Of a stretch of DNA of 64,000 nt, positions 45,192 to 55,289 are shown in pieces. The stretch is taken from positions 310,001-374,000 of the forward strand of contig OY829892.1 of assembly GCA_963691905.1 (NCBI GenBank), written 5' to 3'. Below the pieces are notes generated by a model. The model ran no database searches, had not been told where the DNA came from, and was given only the letters and a program-made list of their open reading frames with translations. The position numbers were made by a program, and so were the translations under genes. This DNA is from QGON01 sp963691905. Its GTDB lineage: Bacteria; Pseudomonadota; Gammaproteobacteria; Chromatiales; Chromatiaceae. Every line of letters starts with the position of its first letter. Within the stretch, counting starts at the first letter, position 1.

Positions 45192-45317
45192 GTTGTCGTC
45201 ACAAGGACGTTATGGATGACATCAAGGCGCATGGATGCACCAAGGATTGAAACATTTGCCAACCAAGCAGGGCGACATCGCCCCGGCTCCCACGGATCAG
45301 GGTGCCGGGGTTTTTTC
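45192..45317 (+). ncRNA. Candidate RsmY/RsmZ (CsrB-class) regulatory RNA
   Basis: About 125 bases with five ANGGA motifs: GGA at 45205, 45214, 45233, 45244 and 45294. The first reads ACAAGGACGT, matching the CsrA/RsmA consensus ACARGGAYGU; the last sits in the loop of the terminator hairpin. The RNA ends in a CCCCGGC/GCCGGGG stem (45281-45310) with a run of six T. A GacA box lies at the expected distance upstream. Such RNAs titrate CsrA/RsmA. The exact 5' end is inferred, and the 3' end is antisense to the last codons of folK. Confidence 0.65.
45281..45317 (+). terminator. Intrinsic terminator of the candidate RNA
   Basis: Stem CCCCGGC-T-CCC / GGG-T-GCCGGGG with loop ACGGATCA, followed by TTTTTTCTTT. 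It points to the plus strand, where no protein gene precedes it for 1.5 kb, which is what first indicates an RNA gene here. Confidence 0.8.
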
Positions 45318-45830
45318 TTTTCTGCCTGCCGGCAGGCCATCCACAGGCCAGAGACGCTGATCAGCGTCATCGAAAACGTCCCATAGCGCCTGGTAGCTTT
45401 TTCCGATCAGGGGATGCATCTCTTCCCCCGCAACCTCAGACAACGGCAGCAGGACAAAAGCGTAGCGGGTAATTTCATCCCTCGGCAGCTGCAGTTTTGG
45501 TGTATCTATCACCTGCTCCCCATAGGTCAACAGGTCAATATCCAGGGTCCTGGGGGTATATTTATCTCCCGAGCGCACCCGTCCATTGGCATCTTCGATC
45601 CCCCGCAGCTGCTGGGCCAGCGTTTCAACAGGCAAACCGGTTTCGATCCCCACCACCAGATTGTAAAAACTCTCCCCATCAAAACCGACAGCCTCACTCT
45701 CATAGATGCGGGAGACCACCAATTCACCGAATTGAGCCTTCAGATCAAGCAATGCCTGAGTGATATGGCGCTGTCTGTCGATATTGCTGCCCAGGCTCAA
45801 CCAGACTCTTACCACCGCAGACTCAGTCAC
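45297..45830 (-). CDS. folK: 2-amino-4-hydroxy-6-hydroxymethyldihydropteridine pyrophosphokinase
   Basis: 177 residues from the GTG at 45830, overlapping the folB stop by 8 bases; an upstream ATG would extend it into folB. It pyrophosphorylates the pterin in folate synthesis. Signature parts: VWLSLGSNIDRQRHI at the start, YNLVVGIETGLPVETL, and the ATP/Mg site TPRTLDIDLLTYGEQVIDTP. The downstream end overlaps the terminator of the candidate RNA on the other strand. Confidence 0.93.
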   Translation of the reverse strand: MTESAVVRVWLSLGSNIDRQRHITQALLDLKAQFGELVVSRIYESEAVGFDGESFYNLVVGIETGLPVETLAQQLRGIEDANGRVRSGDKYTPRTLDIDLLTYGEQVIDTPKLQLPRDEITRYAFVLLPLSEVAGEEMHPLIGKSYQALWDVFDDADQRLWPVDGLPAGRKEKTPAP

Positions 45831-46179
45831 GACTGCCCCGCTCAATGATGACCCCGACATCCCGTGCAGCACTTACCGCGCCAATCTTATTCATGGTCAA
45901 CCGCACCCAAGGCACTTCGAACTCATCGAGCACGATGTCCGCACAGCGTTCTGCCAAAGTCTCCACCAACTGGAACTCACTCTCCTCCACGAACTGAATC
46001 AGCCGCTTGGAGACCGCCTTGTAGTCCAGGGCATCGTCGATATGATCGCTTTTCGCCGCACGGGCGATGTCAGCTCCCATGTCGAGATCGAGTACCACCG
46101 GCTGCCTGATCTCCCGCTCCCAGTCGTAGATACCGATTACCGTCTCGATACGCAGATTTCTGATGAAGACAATATCCAT
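45823..46179 (-). CDS. folB: Dihydroneopterin aldolase
   Basis: 118 residues, the standard size. It cleaves dihydroneopterin to the hydroxymethylpterin used by FolK. Motifs: FIRNLRIETVIGIYDWERE at the start, then DALDYKAVSKRLIQFVEES (catalytic Tyr) and QLVETLAERCADIVL. It is the first gene of the folB-folK pair and is divergent from plsY, an arrangement shared with E. coli. Confidence 0.94.
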   Translation of the reverse strand: MDIVFIRNLRIETVIGIYDWEREIRQPVVLDLDMGADIARAAKSDHIDDALDYKAVSKRLIQFVEESEFQLVETLAERCADIVLDEFEVPWVRLTMNKIGAVSAARDVGVIIERGSRD

Positions 46180-46309
46180 AGTTTCTCGTTATTGTTTAGC
46201 TATTGAGAAATGACATGTTAGAGATCCGGAGGAGAAAATCCAATCCGGGGAGCACCTTCAATGTCAGCGGGTATTGACCTTGTAGTGGCTTAGGGTTCCA
46301 ATTCACCTT

Positions 46310-46903
46310 ATGATCATAGAAACACTGCTAGTAATCGGCGCCTACCTGTTGGGCTCCATCTCCAGCGCCATCATCGTCTGCAAATTGATGAGGCTGCCTG
46401 ATCCCCGCACTCAGGGTTCCAACAATCCCGGCGCCACCAATGTGCTGCGAATCGGCGGCAAAAAAGCCGCAGCGATCACTTTGCTGGGTGACATGCTGAA
46501 AGGGCTGATCCCGCTGCTGATCGCCCATCTGCTCACAGACTCACCGCTGATCTTCGCCCTCACCGCCATGGCGGCCTTCCTCGGCCATCTCTATCCGCTG
46601 TTTTTCGGCTTTCAGGGTGGCAAGGGCGTGGCAACTGCGCTGGGTGTGCAGTTCGGCCTGCACTGGGCAGTTGGTGGCGCAGTGGCACTGGTTTGGCTCT
46701 TCATGGCCAAGGTGCTGAACATCTCCTCCTTGGCCGCCCTCGTCTCCATGGCCTTGGCGCCGGTTTTTGTCTGGTACTTCTGGCCTGCCCCGGAGTTAAT
46801 CATCATGCAGACAGTGATGAGCGCCATTCTGTTCTGGCGTCACCGCAGCAATATCCGCAATCTTCTGCAGGGAGTGGAGGGAAAGGTGACAGGTGACAGG
46901 TGA
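46310..46903 (+). CDS. plsY: Glycerol-3-phosphate acyltransferase PlsY
   Basis: 197 residues, five membrane helices. It acylates glycerol-3-phosphate from acyl-phosphate at the inner membrane. Family motifs seen: GSISSAIIVCKLM, GSNNPGATNVLR and GFQGGKGVATALGV. The last codons run into three tandem AGGTGAC units (about 46883-46905), so the C terminus may have been altered by a short repeat. Confidence 0.94.
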   Translation: MIIETLLVIGAYLLGSISSAIIVCKLMRLPDPRTQGSNNPGATNVLRIGGKKAAAITLLGDMLKGLIPLLIAHLLTDSPLIFALTAMAAFLGHLYPLFFGFQGGKGVATALGVQFGLHWAVGGAVALVWLFMAKVLNISSLAALVSMALAPVFVWYFWPAPELIIMQTVMSAILFWRHRSNIRNLLQGVEGKVTGDR

Positions 46904-46984
46904 CAGGGCCAAGGGCCAACAAGTGTGGGGGCGCGTTGCCCAATGCACGCATATTTTAACTCTCCTGCCATGCGTAGGCACGAT

Positions 46985-47050
46985 CAAGCGTAGCGGATCG
47001 GGCGTCCAGGCTGTATCGAACGATTGGAATTGCCGGTTCCGCTACGCTTG
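46985..47050. repeat. Inverted repeat in the plsY-tsaD gap
   Basis: Perfect 13-base arms CAAGCGTAGCGGA and TCCGCTACGCTTG, extended outward by imperfectly matching GTAGGC/GCCTAC ends. It lies between the converging plsY and tsaD genes and probably belongs to a dispersed palindromic family; it may also serve as a bidirectional terminator, though no T run follows. Confidence 0.6.
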
Positions 47051-47135
47051 AACCAGCCTACATGTTCCCAACAATAGTGGCGACAATGTTCGCCCTTTCC
47101 GGTGGTACGGCCTCCTTTCGCCTTTCACCTTCTTC

Positions 47136-48167
47136 TTAAACCGCCTCCAAACTTTCTATCTTCCAGCGGGGATTGGCGGAAAACCGCAACGGCTCGCTCT
47201 GCCCTGCCCGCAGACGTTGCCAACCCGCGTAGGCGATCATCGCCCCGTTGTCGGTGCAGAATTCCGGTCGCGGGTAGTAAGCGCGTCCTCCCTCCTTCAC
47301 CATCATCTCACCAATGCTTTCTCGCAAACGGCGATTGGCACTAACACCACCCGCCATCACCAGAGTTTTGACGCCAGTCTGCCGTACCGCGCGGCGACAT
47401 TTGATCATCAACGTATCCACCACCGCATCCTCGAAGGCCCGAGCAATATCCGCCAGGGTCTGCCGGGACAGCGGATCACCTTCCTCCCGCTTGGCTGCCT
47501 GCTGGGTGTTGAGGGCAAATGTCTTGAGTCCGCTGAAACTGAAGTTCAATCCGGGGCGATCCGTCATCGGACGCGGAAAACGATAGCGTTTGGGATCGCC
47601 ATCCTGCGCCAGTTTCGCCAGTTCCGGCCCGCCAGGATAGGGCAGATCCAGCAGTTTGGCGGTCTTGTCGAACGCCTCACCCGCCGCATCATCCAGCGAC
47701 TCCCCCAGAAGCCGGTATCTGCCGATCCCATCCACTTTGACCAGCTGGGTATGCCCGCCGGAGACCAGCATGGCGATAAAAGGGAAGCCGGGCGGATCCG
47801 CCTCCAGCATCGGCGCCAACAGATGCCCCTCCATGTGGTGCACGCCCACCGCCGGCACCTGCCAGGCCCAGGCCAGACTGCGCCCGATCGCACTACCCAC
47901 CAGCAAGGCCCCCACCAAGCCGGGGCCAGCCGTGTAGGCCACGCCATCGATGGAGTCACTGCTGATCTGCGCCTGATGAAAAACTTCCCGAATCAGCGGC
48001 AAAGCCTTGCGCACGTGGTCCCGCGAGGCCAGCTCCGGCACCACTCCACCATATTCGGCATGGATTTCGATCTGACTGTGCAGCGCATGAGCCAGCAGGC
48101 CGCCATCACTATCATAGACAGCCACTCCGGTCTCATCACAAGAGGTCTCTATTCCCAAAACCCGCAT
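47136..48167 (-). CDS. tsaD: tRNA N6-adenosine threonylcarbamoyltransferase
   Basis: 343 residues from MRVLGIETSCDETGVAVYD; an ATG six codons earlier is less usual. It transfers threonylcarbamoyl to A37 of ANN-decoding tRNAs. Metal-binding histidines are in VGVHHMEGHLLAP; PFIAMLVSGGHTQLV and VMAGGVSANRRLRE are also standard. It is divergent from rpsU, as in E. coli and many proteobacteria. Confidence 0.96.
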   Translation of the reverse strand: MRVLGIETSCDETGVAVYDSDGGLLAHALHSQIEIHAEYGGVVPELASRDHVRKALPLIREVFHQAQISSDSIDGVAYTAGPGLVGALLVGSAIGRSLAWAWQVPAVGVHHMEGHLLAPMLEADPPGFPFIAMLVSGGHTQLVKVDGIGRYRLLGESLDDAAGEAFDKTAKLLDLPYPGGPELAKLAQDGDPKRYRFPRPMTDRPGLNFSFSGLKTFALNTQQAAKREEGDPLSRQTLADIARAFEDAVVDTLMIKCRRAVRQTGVKTLVMAGGVSANRRLRESIGEMMVKEGGRAYYPRPEFCTDNGAMIAYAGWQRLRAGQSEPLRFSANPRWKIESLEAV

Positions 48168-48204
48168 ATTCTGTCGTTTCCCCATAAAGGATGTACGATT
48201 AACT

Positions 48205-48233
48205 TTGCAAAACCCGGCATCTGTGCGTAAAAT
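48205..48233 (+). promoter_or_regulatory. Sigma-70 promoter of the rpsU-dnaG-rpoD operon
   Basis: TTGCAA at 48205-48210, a 17-base spacer, and TAAAAT at 48228-48233, 50-80 bases before the rpsU ATG. Spacing is ideal and both hexamers are close to consensus. Confidence 0.65.
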
Positions 48234-48286
48234 CCGCGCCTTTCACCGTTTGCAAAGCTTAACAGAGTCCTAGGAAGCACACACAG

Positions 48287-48502
48287 ATGCCCAACGTACG
48301 CGTCAAAGAGAACGAACCTTTTGAAGTTGCCATGCGCCGTTTCAAGCGCTCCTGCGAGAAGGCCGGCGTCCTCGCCGAAGTCCGTCGCCGCGAGTTCTAT
48401 GAAAAACCCACATGGGAGCGCAAACGCAAGGCAGCAGCAGCAGTCAAGCGTCACCTGAAGAAGGTCTCGCGCGAGAACCGTCGCTGGGAACGCCAGTACT
48501 GA
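48287..48502 (+). CDS. rpsU: 30S ribosomal protein S21
   Basis: 71 residues, the usual gammaproteobacterial length. Strongly basic with MPNVRVKENEPFEVAMRRFK at the start and a helical RRREFYEKPTWERKRK stretch. It is the first gene of the macromolecular synthesis operon (S21, YqeY, primase, sigma-70), preceded by AGGAAG. Confidence 0.97.
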   Translation: MPNVRVKENEPFEVAMRRFKRSCEKAGVLAEVRRREFYEKPTWERKRKAAAAVKRHLKKVSRENRRWERQY

Positions 48503-48526
48503 TCCTAACTGACCGACGCTTCAGCA

Positions 48527-48970
48527 ATGTTGAAACAACGGATTCTGGATGATGTAAAGACCGCCATGAGGGCGAAGGACAAGCCCCGGCTTGGTACCCT
48601 TCGTCTGATCACTGCGGCGATCAAGCAACGCGAAGTCGACGAACGCATCGAGCTCGACGACACGCAAGTGCTGACCATCCTCGACAAGATGATCAAACAG
48701 CGCCGGGATTCGATCAGTCAGTTCGAACAAGCTGGACGCGCCGAGCTGGCCGAACAGGAACAGCGCGAAATCGAAGTCATTCAGGACTATCTGCCGGAGG
48801 GTCTGAACGACGAAGAGATCACCGCCATGATCGACGAGGCTATCAGCGCCACAGGCGCCACCGCCATGCAGGACATGGGCAAGGTGATGGGGCAGTTGAA
48901 ACCAAAGATGCAGGGCCGCGCCGACATGGGCAAGGTCAGCGGATTGGTTAAGCAGAAACTGGCAGGCTGA
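48527..48970 (+). CDS. yqeY: GatB/YqeY domain protein
   Basis: 147 residues, all helical: MLKQRILDDVKTAMRAKDK, LRLITAAIKQREVDER and EIEVIQDYLPEGL. It resembles the tail domain of GatB, which contacts tRNA in amidotransferases; the function of stand-alone YqeY is not settled. Its position between rpsU and dnaG is common outside the enterics. Confidence 0.92.
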   Translation: MLKQRILDDVKTAMRAKDKPRLGTLRLITAAIKQREVDERIELDDTQVLTILDKMIKQRRDSISQFEQAGRAELAEQEQREIEVIQDYLPEGLNDEEITAMIDEAISATGATAMQDMGKVMGQLKPKMQGRADMGKVSGLVKQKLAG

Positions 48971-49053
48971 CAGCCACCATCCAGATCTTCCGCCGGCAAC
49001 ACCACTTTCCGCTATCCTTAAGCGGACCCAGTTGCTGAGCGCCGCCAGACATC

Positions 49054-50808
49054 ATGGCAGGAAGAATCCCCCCTCAATTTATCGATGACCTGCTCACGCG
49101 AGTGAATATCGTCGACGTGGTCAACCACCGCGTCCCTCTTAAAAAAGCCGGCAGAGACTACCAGGCCTGCTGCCCGTTCCACGACGAAAAGACCCCCTCC
49201 TTCACCGTCAGTGCCGAAAAACAGTTCTATCACTGCTTCGGTTGCGGCGCCCACGGCTCCGCCATCGGGTTTCTGATGGAGTATGACAACCTGGGTTTCG
49301 TCGAAGCCGTCGAGGATCTTGCAGGCATGGCGGGCCTGGAAGTCCCCAGAGAGGCGGGGGTCTCACAAGGGCCGGATCTGCGACCGCTCTACGATCTGCT
49401 TGAAAAGTCGGCTGACTTCTACCGCAGTCGACTGCGGGAACATCCCCAGGCCCCGCAAGCGGTCCAGTACCTGAAACACAGGGGTCTGAGCGGTGAGATC
49501 GCTGCCGCCTTCGGCATTGGTTACGCCCCCCCCGGCTGGGACAACCTGCTGAAACATTTTGGCACCGATGAACAGACCATCGGCAAGCTGCGCGAAACCG
49601 GGCTCATCTCGGAACCCGACGACAAACGTTACGACCGTTTCCGCAACCGTATCATCTTCCCCATTCGAGACCAGCGCGGCCGAACCATCGGCTTTGGCGG
49701 GCGCGTGCTGGACGACAGCACCCCCAAATACCTCAATTCACCGGAAACCCCCCTGTTCCATAAAGGTCGTGAGCTCTATGGGCTTTATGAAGCCAAGCAG
49801 GCACTGCGTAAGATCGAACGTCTACTGGTGGTCGAAGGTTACATGGATGTGGTTGCCCTGGCCCAGTTCGGCATTCGCAATACCGTGGCCACATTGGGTA
49901 CCGCCACCACACCGGAACATCTGGAGCTGATCTTTCGCACCTGTCCTGAGGTGGTCTTCTGTTTCGATGGCGATCGGGCAGGACGCGACGCTGCCTGGAA
50001 GGCGCTGCAGACAGCCCTGCCGGTGATGCGCGAAGGGCGCGAAGCCCGTTTCCTCTTCCTGCCGGACGGCGAAGACCCCGACACCCTGATCCGCAAGGAG
50101 GGTAGCGAAGCGTTCGACCTGCGCCTGGATCAGGCGCAGCCACTCTCAAACTTCCTGCTCGAGCACCTGGCGTCCCAGGTTCACATGGACACCATCGATG
50201 GCCGCGCACGGCTGGCCGAACTGGCAAGACCCCTGCTGGAGAAACTGCCTCCCGGCATCTTCCGTCGCATGATGTATCAGCAACTGGAGCAGACGGTTGG
50301 CCTGCAGAGCGGCACTCTTGGCAATAGCGCCAATCCGCCCCAGTCCGGCAAGCGTCCTCACACCACGGGGGGGGAGTATCGGAAACAGCGGCCCAAACTG
50401 ATCAGCAACGCCATCGCCCTGCTGCTCGACAAACCCTCTGTGGCGCTGGTAGCAAAGGAAGTGCCTGACGACTGGATTAACTGGGATACACCGGGAATCC
50501 CTCTACTGAATGAATTACTTGAAATTATCTATACCCATCCTACGCTTAATAAAGCAACACTACTCGAACGTTGGCGTGATCGGGATGAGTATCCCCATCT
50601 GGCGAAAATTGCAGCGCGCCGATTTGATTTTCCAGGCATGGATCATGAGGCTGAGTTTCGTGACGTACTGAACAGGCTTGTCGATCAATATAGAAAAGCC
50701 AATACATTGGCGCCGAGGAACGCACCGCTCAGTGAGATGTCTGAAGAACTGTCGGAACTCAGACAAAGATTTCCCGGCAAAATCGAGGCCGACGATGACA
50801 ACGAATAG
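49054..50808 (+). CDS. dnaG: DNA primase
   Basis: 584 residues. It makes RNA primers at replication forks. Zinc finger CCPFHDEKTPSFTVS ... YHCFGCGAHG (about 40-64); the catalytic core with FRNRIIFPIRDQRGRTIGFG; TOPRIM with LLVVEGYMDVVALAQ and FCFDGDRAGRDAAW; and a C-terminal DnaB-binding region from about 430. It ends 161 bases before rpoD, where an internal promoter lies. Confidence 0.97.
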   Translation: MAGRIPPQFIDDLLTRVNIVDVVNHRVPLKKAGRDYQACCPFHDEKTPSFTVSAEKQFYHCFGCGAHGSAIGFLMEYDNLGFVEAVEDLAGMAGLEVPREAGVSQGPDLRPLYDLLEKSADFYRSRLREHPQAPQAVQYLKHRGLSGEIAAAFGIGYAPPGWDNLLKHFGTDEQTIGKLRETGLISEPDDKRYDRFRNRIIFPIRDQRGRTIGFGGRVLDDSTPKYLNSPETPLFHKGRELYGLYEAKQALRKIERLLVVEGYMDVVALAQFGIRNTVATLGTATTPEHLELIFRTCPEVVFCFDGDRAGRDAAWKALQTALPVMREGREARFLFLPDGEDPDTLIRKEGSEAFDLRLDQAQPLSNFLLEHLASQVHMDTIDGRARLAELARPLLEKLPPGIFRRMMYQQLEQTVGLQSGTLGNSANPPQSGKRPHTTGGEYRKQRPKLISNAIALLLDKPSVALVAKEVPDDWINWDTPGIPLLNELLEIIYTHPTLNKATLLERWRDRDEYPHLAKIAARRFDFPGMDHEAEFRDVLNRLVDQYRKANTLAPRNAPLSEMSEELSELRQRFPGKIEADDDNE

Positions 50809-50891
50809 CGCACAGAGAGACTGACGTAAAACGCAGACCAGTCACATTTCGGACAAAACGCATGGGAACAAGGCGCAATTCCAGGCACTAC

Positions 50892-50921
50892 TGGAAAAAA
50901 ATCAAAAAAGCGTGCTAGAAT
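50892..50921 (+). promoter_or_regulatory. Probable internal promoter before rpoD
   Basis: An extended -10 (TGC-TAGAAT, hexamer at 50916-50921) with a weak -35 (TGGAAA at 50892-50897, spacing 18), ~50 bases before the rpoD ATG. It would allow sigma-70 to be made independently of rpsU-dnaG. Confidence 0.5.
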
Positions 50922-50969
50922 GGGCAGTTCGTTTGTCGGCTCGTGCGCACCCGTATAACAAGGTAAAAA

Positions 50970-52814
<1,845 letters not shown>

Positions 52815-52827
52815 AACGCCACAGCAC

Positions 52828-52868
52828 AAAAAGGCCGCGGGTACAGCGAGCGTACCCACGGCCTTTTT
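52828..52868 (+). terminator. Rho-independent terminator after rpoD
   Basis: AAAAAGGCCG(C)GGGTAC - AGCGAGC - GTACCC(A)CGGCCTTTTT, a long GC-rich stem with a T run, ends the rpsU-rpoD operon 14 bases after the stop. Confidence 0.9.
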
Positions 52869-52891
52869 GCTACAATCCTCACGCCCTATTC

Positions 52892-52968
<77 letters not shown>

Positions 52969-53220
52969 ATTAATTCAATGACTTACTGATTTCCGCTATT
53001 TGGCGGAATTTCTCATGTAGACAGCCGATTGTTATCTATCCTGTCTTTTTCATCAGAATTGTTGGCAACATAAATGTCATGCAAGGATGTGCATAACATA
53101 AAGCCCTCTGAGCATTAGGCTCGAGATAAAGGGAATAGTGGTCGATAATGGCCTCAACACCCCCCCACGCCTCTCCCCGGAAGCGCACCATGGGGGGTTT
53201 CTCATTTCTGGGGTTGGAAT

Positions 53221-53427
53221 TTGAAATTTTCCAAACCAGCCACCACTTTTGATCAGAAAATTCATCTCCTCCTTGTACGCGGCATGGAGAACCCAGACAG
53301 GGAGCTTGCCTGCCACTACCTCAGCCATTTGAACCACTATCCGCTTGCTCATCGGCATGGTCCCCACACCTACCTTGATCCTTCCATTTTCAAAAAATGG
53401 CAACATACACAGGCGCAGTCTGGATAA
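53221..53427 (+). pseudogene. Remnant of an Abi_2 (AbiD/AbiF) abortive infection gene
   Basis: A ~68-codon open stretch starting at a TTG. It reads KFSKPATTFDQKIHLLLVRG then YLSHLNHYPL, the recognisable N terminus of Abi_2 proteins (KP-x-T-F-x-Q-x-LL-x-RG ... YL-x-HLNYYRL), but it is a fraction of the family's ~300 residues, and the Tyr-Arg of the core motif is degraded. No continuation was found downstream. It is the first sign of defence genes after the tRNA. Confidence 0.5.
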
Positions 53428-53624
53428 ATGAAAACAGGCCTGATTGGGTTGTGGAGATCTGAGGTACGACATGGAGCTTTGTCGAGGCGGTAGAACAACT
53501 CCGCCTTACATGCGCTAGACGCCGTACTTCCTACCCCCATGGAGGCATCGCCGCTCTCTCTAAACCCACAGATTCAGGTAACATTCAGTTCTTCGTCGCG
53601 AATAGACAAGAAAAGGATTGATCC

Positions 53625-55289
53625 ATGGCAGCAACAGCCAGAAAGAAAACGGCATCAAAGAGAAAATCACCAAAGAAATCGGTCGTCACCAATCAGGAAC
53701 AGAACAAATCCATCGAATCCTGGATCTGGGATGCGGCCTGTTCCATCCGCGGCGCCAAAGATGCACCCAAGTACAAGGACTTTATCCTGCCGCTCATCTT
53801 CACAAAGCGTCTGTGCGATGTCTTCGATGACGAGCTGAACCGAATCGCAAAGGAGGTCGGTTCGCGAAAAAAAGCCTTCCGGCTTGTGAAGGCAGACCAT
53901 AAACTCGTCCGTTTCCACCTACCGTTGATGCCGGAAGACCCGGAGCAGCCGGTCTGGTCTGTTATCCGCAAACTGGCGGACAAGATCGGCGAACAGCTCA
54001 CAACCCACCTGCGCGATATCGCAAAAGAAAACCCGCTGTTACAAGGCATCATCGACAGGGTCGATTTCAACGCCACCACCCATGGCCAGCGCGATCTCGA
54101 TGACGACCGCCTCTCCAATCTCATCGAGGCCGTCAGCACCAAACGCCTCGGGCTGGACGATGTCGAGGCTGACATCATTGGTAAGAGTTACGAATATCTG
54201 ATTCGCAAATTCGCCGAGGGCGGTGGTCAGAGTGCAGGGGAGTTCTACACGCCTTGGGAAGTCGGCCTGATCATGGCAAAGGTGATGGATGCCGAGCCGG
54301 GCATGGAAGTATATGACCCCACCTGCGGCTCCGGTGGTCTGCTCATCAAGTGCGAAATTGCCATGGAAGAGAAGATGAACTCAAAATCCCCCTCTCCCCC
54401 CTCGGGGGAGAGGGCTGGGGTGAGGGGGCAATCAAAAAACTATCCCCCCCTAAAACTCTACGGCCAGGAATACATCGCCGAGACCTGGGCCATGGCCAAC
54501 ATGAATATGATCATCCACGACATGGAAGGCGAGATCGAGATCGGCGATACCTTCAAGAATCCGAAATTCCGCGACAAGGGCAAACTGCGCGCCTTCGACC
54601 GTGTAGTCGCCAATCCCATGTGGAACCAGGACTGGTTCACCGAGGCAGATTACGACAACGACGAACTCGACCGATTCCCCGCCGGGGCCGGTTTCCCAGG
54701 CAAATCCTCCGCCGACTGGGGCTGGGTGCAGCATATGCACGCCAGCCTGAACGATACAGGCCGTGCCGCGGTGGTGCTCGATACCGGTGCTGCCTCACGC
54801 GGGTCGGGCAATGCCGGGACCAACAAAGAGAAGACGGTCCGCCAGTGGTTCGTGGATAACGACCTGGTCGAGAGCGTGCTCTACCTGCCGGAAAACCTCT
54901 TCTACAACACCTCCGCGCCGGGTATTGTGCTGTTTCTCAACAAGGCCAAAACGAAGGCGCGCCAAGGCAAGGTCTTCCTGGTCAATGCCAGCCAGATTTT
55001 CGAGAAAGGCGACCCCAAGAACTTCATCCCGGACGAGGGCATCGAAAAGGTCTCCGATAGGCTCAGGAACTGGAAGGAAGAGGAGAAGCTCAGCCGCATC
55101 GTTGACCATGCCGAGCTAAAAAAGAATGACTACAACATCTCACCCAGCCGCTATATTCATACCGCAGATGCCGAAATCTACCGCCCTATCACGGAGATCG
55201 TCGATGAGCTCGAAACCATCGAAGCCGAGGCGCGAGAGACGGATAGAGCGTTAAAGAAGATACTGAAGAAAATCGGAGTCAGCGCGTGA
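53625..55289 (+). CDS. hsdM: Type I restriction-modification DNA methyltransferase HsdM
   Basis: 554 residues; AAGGA lies 8 bases before the ATG. N-terminal helical domain (20-165) with WIWDAACSIRGAKDAPKYKD, then the SAM-binding motif DPTCGSGGLLIKC. The catalytic loop reads VVANPMWNQDW, where the second Pro of NPP(F/Y) is Met. Between the SAM motif and LYGQEYIAETWAMANMNM there is a ~20-residue Ser/Pro/Gly-rich insertion encoded by a palindromic repeat. It modifies adenine at sites chosen by HsdS. It overlaps rhuM by 4 bases. Confidence 0.93.
   Translation: MAATARKKTASKRKSPKKSVVTNQEQNKSIESWIWDAACSIRGAKDAPKYKDFILPLIFTKRLCDVFDDELNRIAKEVGSRKKAFRLVKADHKLVRFHLPLMPEDPEQPVWSVIRKLADKIGEQLTTHLRDIAKENPLLQGIIDRVDFNATTHGQRDLDDDRLSNLIEAVSTKRLGLDDVEADIIGKSYEYLIRKFAEGGGQSAGEFYTPWEVGLIMAKVMDAEPGMEVYDPTCGSGGLLIKCEIAMEEKMNSKSPSPPSGERAGVRGQSKNYPPLKLYGQEYIAETWAMANMNMIIHDMEGEIEIGDTFKNPKFRDKGKLRAFDRVVANPMWNQDWFTEADYDNDELDRFPAGAGFPGKSSADWGWVQHMHASLNDTGRAAVVLDTGAASRGSGNAGTNKEKTVRQWFVDNDLVESVLYLPENLFYNTSAPGIVLFLNKAKTKARQGKVFLVNASQIFEKGDPKNFIPDEGIEKVSDRLRNWKEEEKLSRIVDHAELKKNDYNISPSRYIHTADAEIYRPITEIVDELETIEAEARETDRALKKILKKIGVSA
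54387..54428. repeat. REP-like palindrome inserted in frame in hsdM
   Basis: CCCCCTCTCCCCCCTCGGGG continues to GGGGAGAGGGCTGGGGTGAG: a C-rich/G-rich palindrome of the widespread proteobacterial 'CCCTCTCCC...GGGAGAGGG' type. It lies inside codons of hsdM without breaking the frame. Confidence 0.75.

Noticed and set aside
47217..48230. 337-codon plus-strand ORF opposite tsaD
   Set aside because: tsaD is unambiguous and the opposite frame has no family features.
53077..53472. 131-codon minus-strand ORF after the tRNA
   Set aside because: No recognised domain, and the plus strand of the same DNA reads as an Abi_2 remnant, which explains the sequence better.
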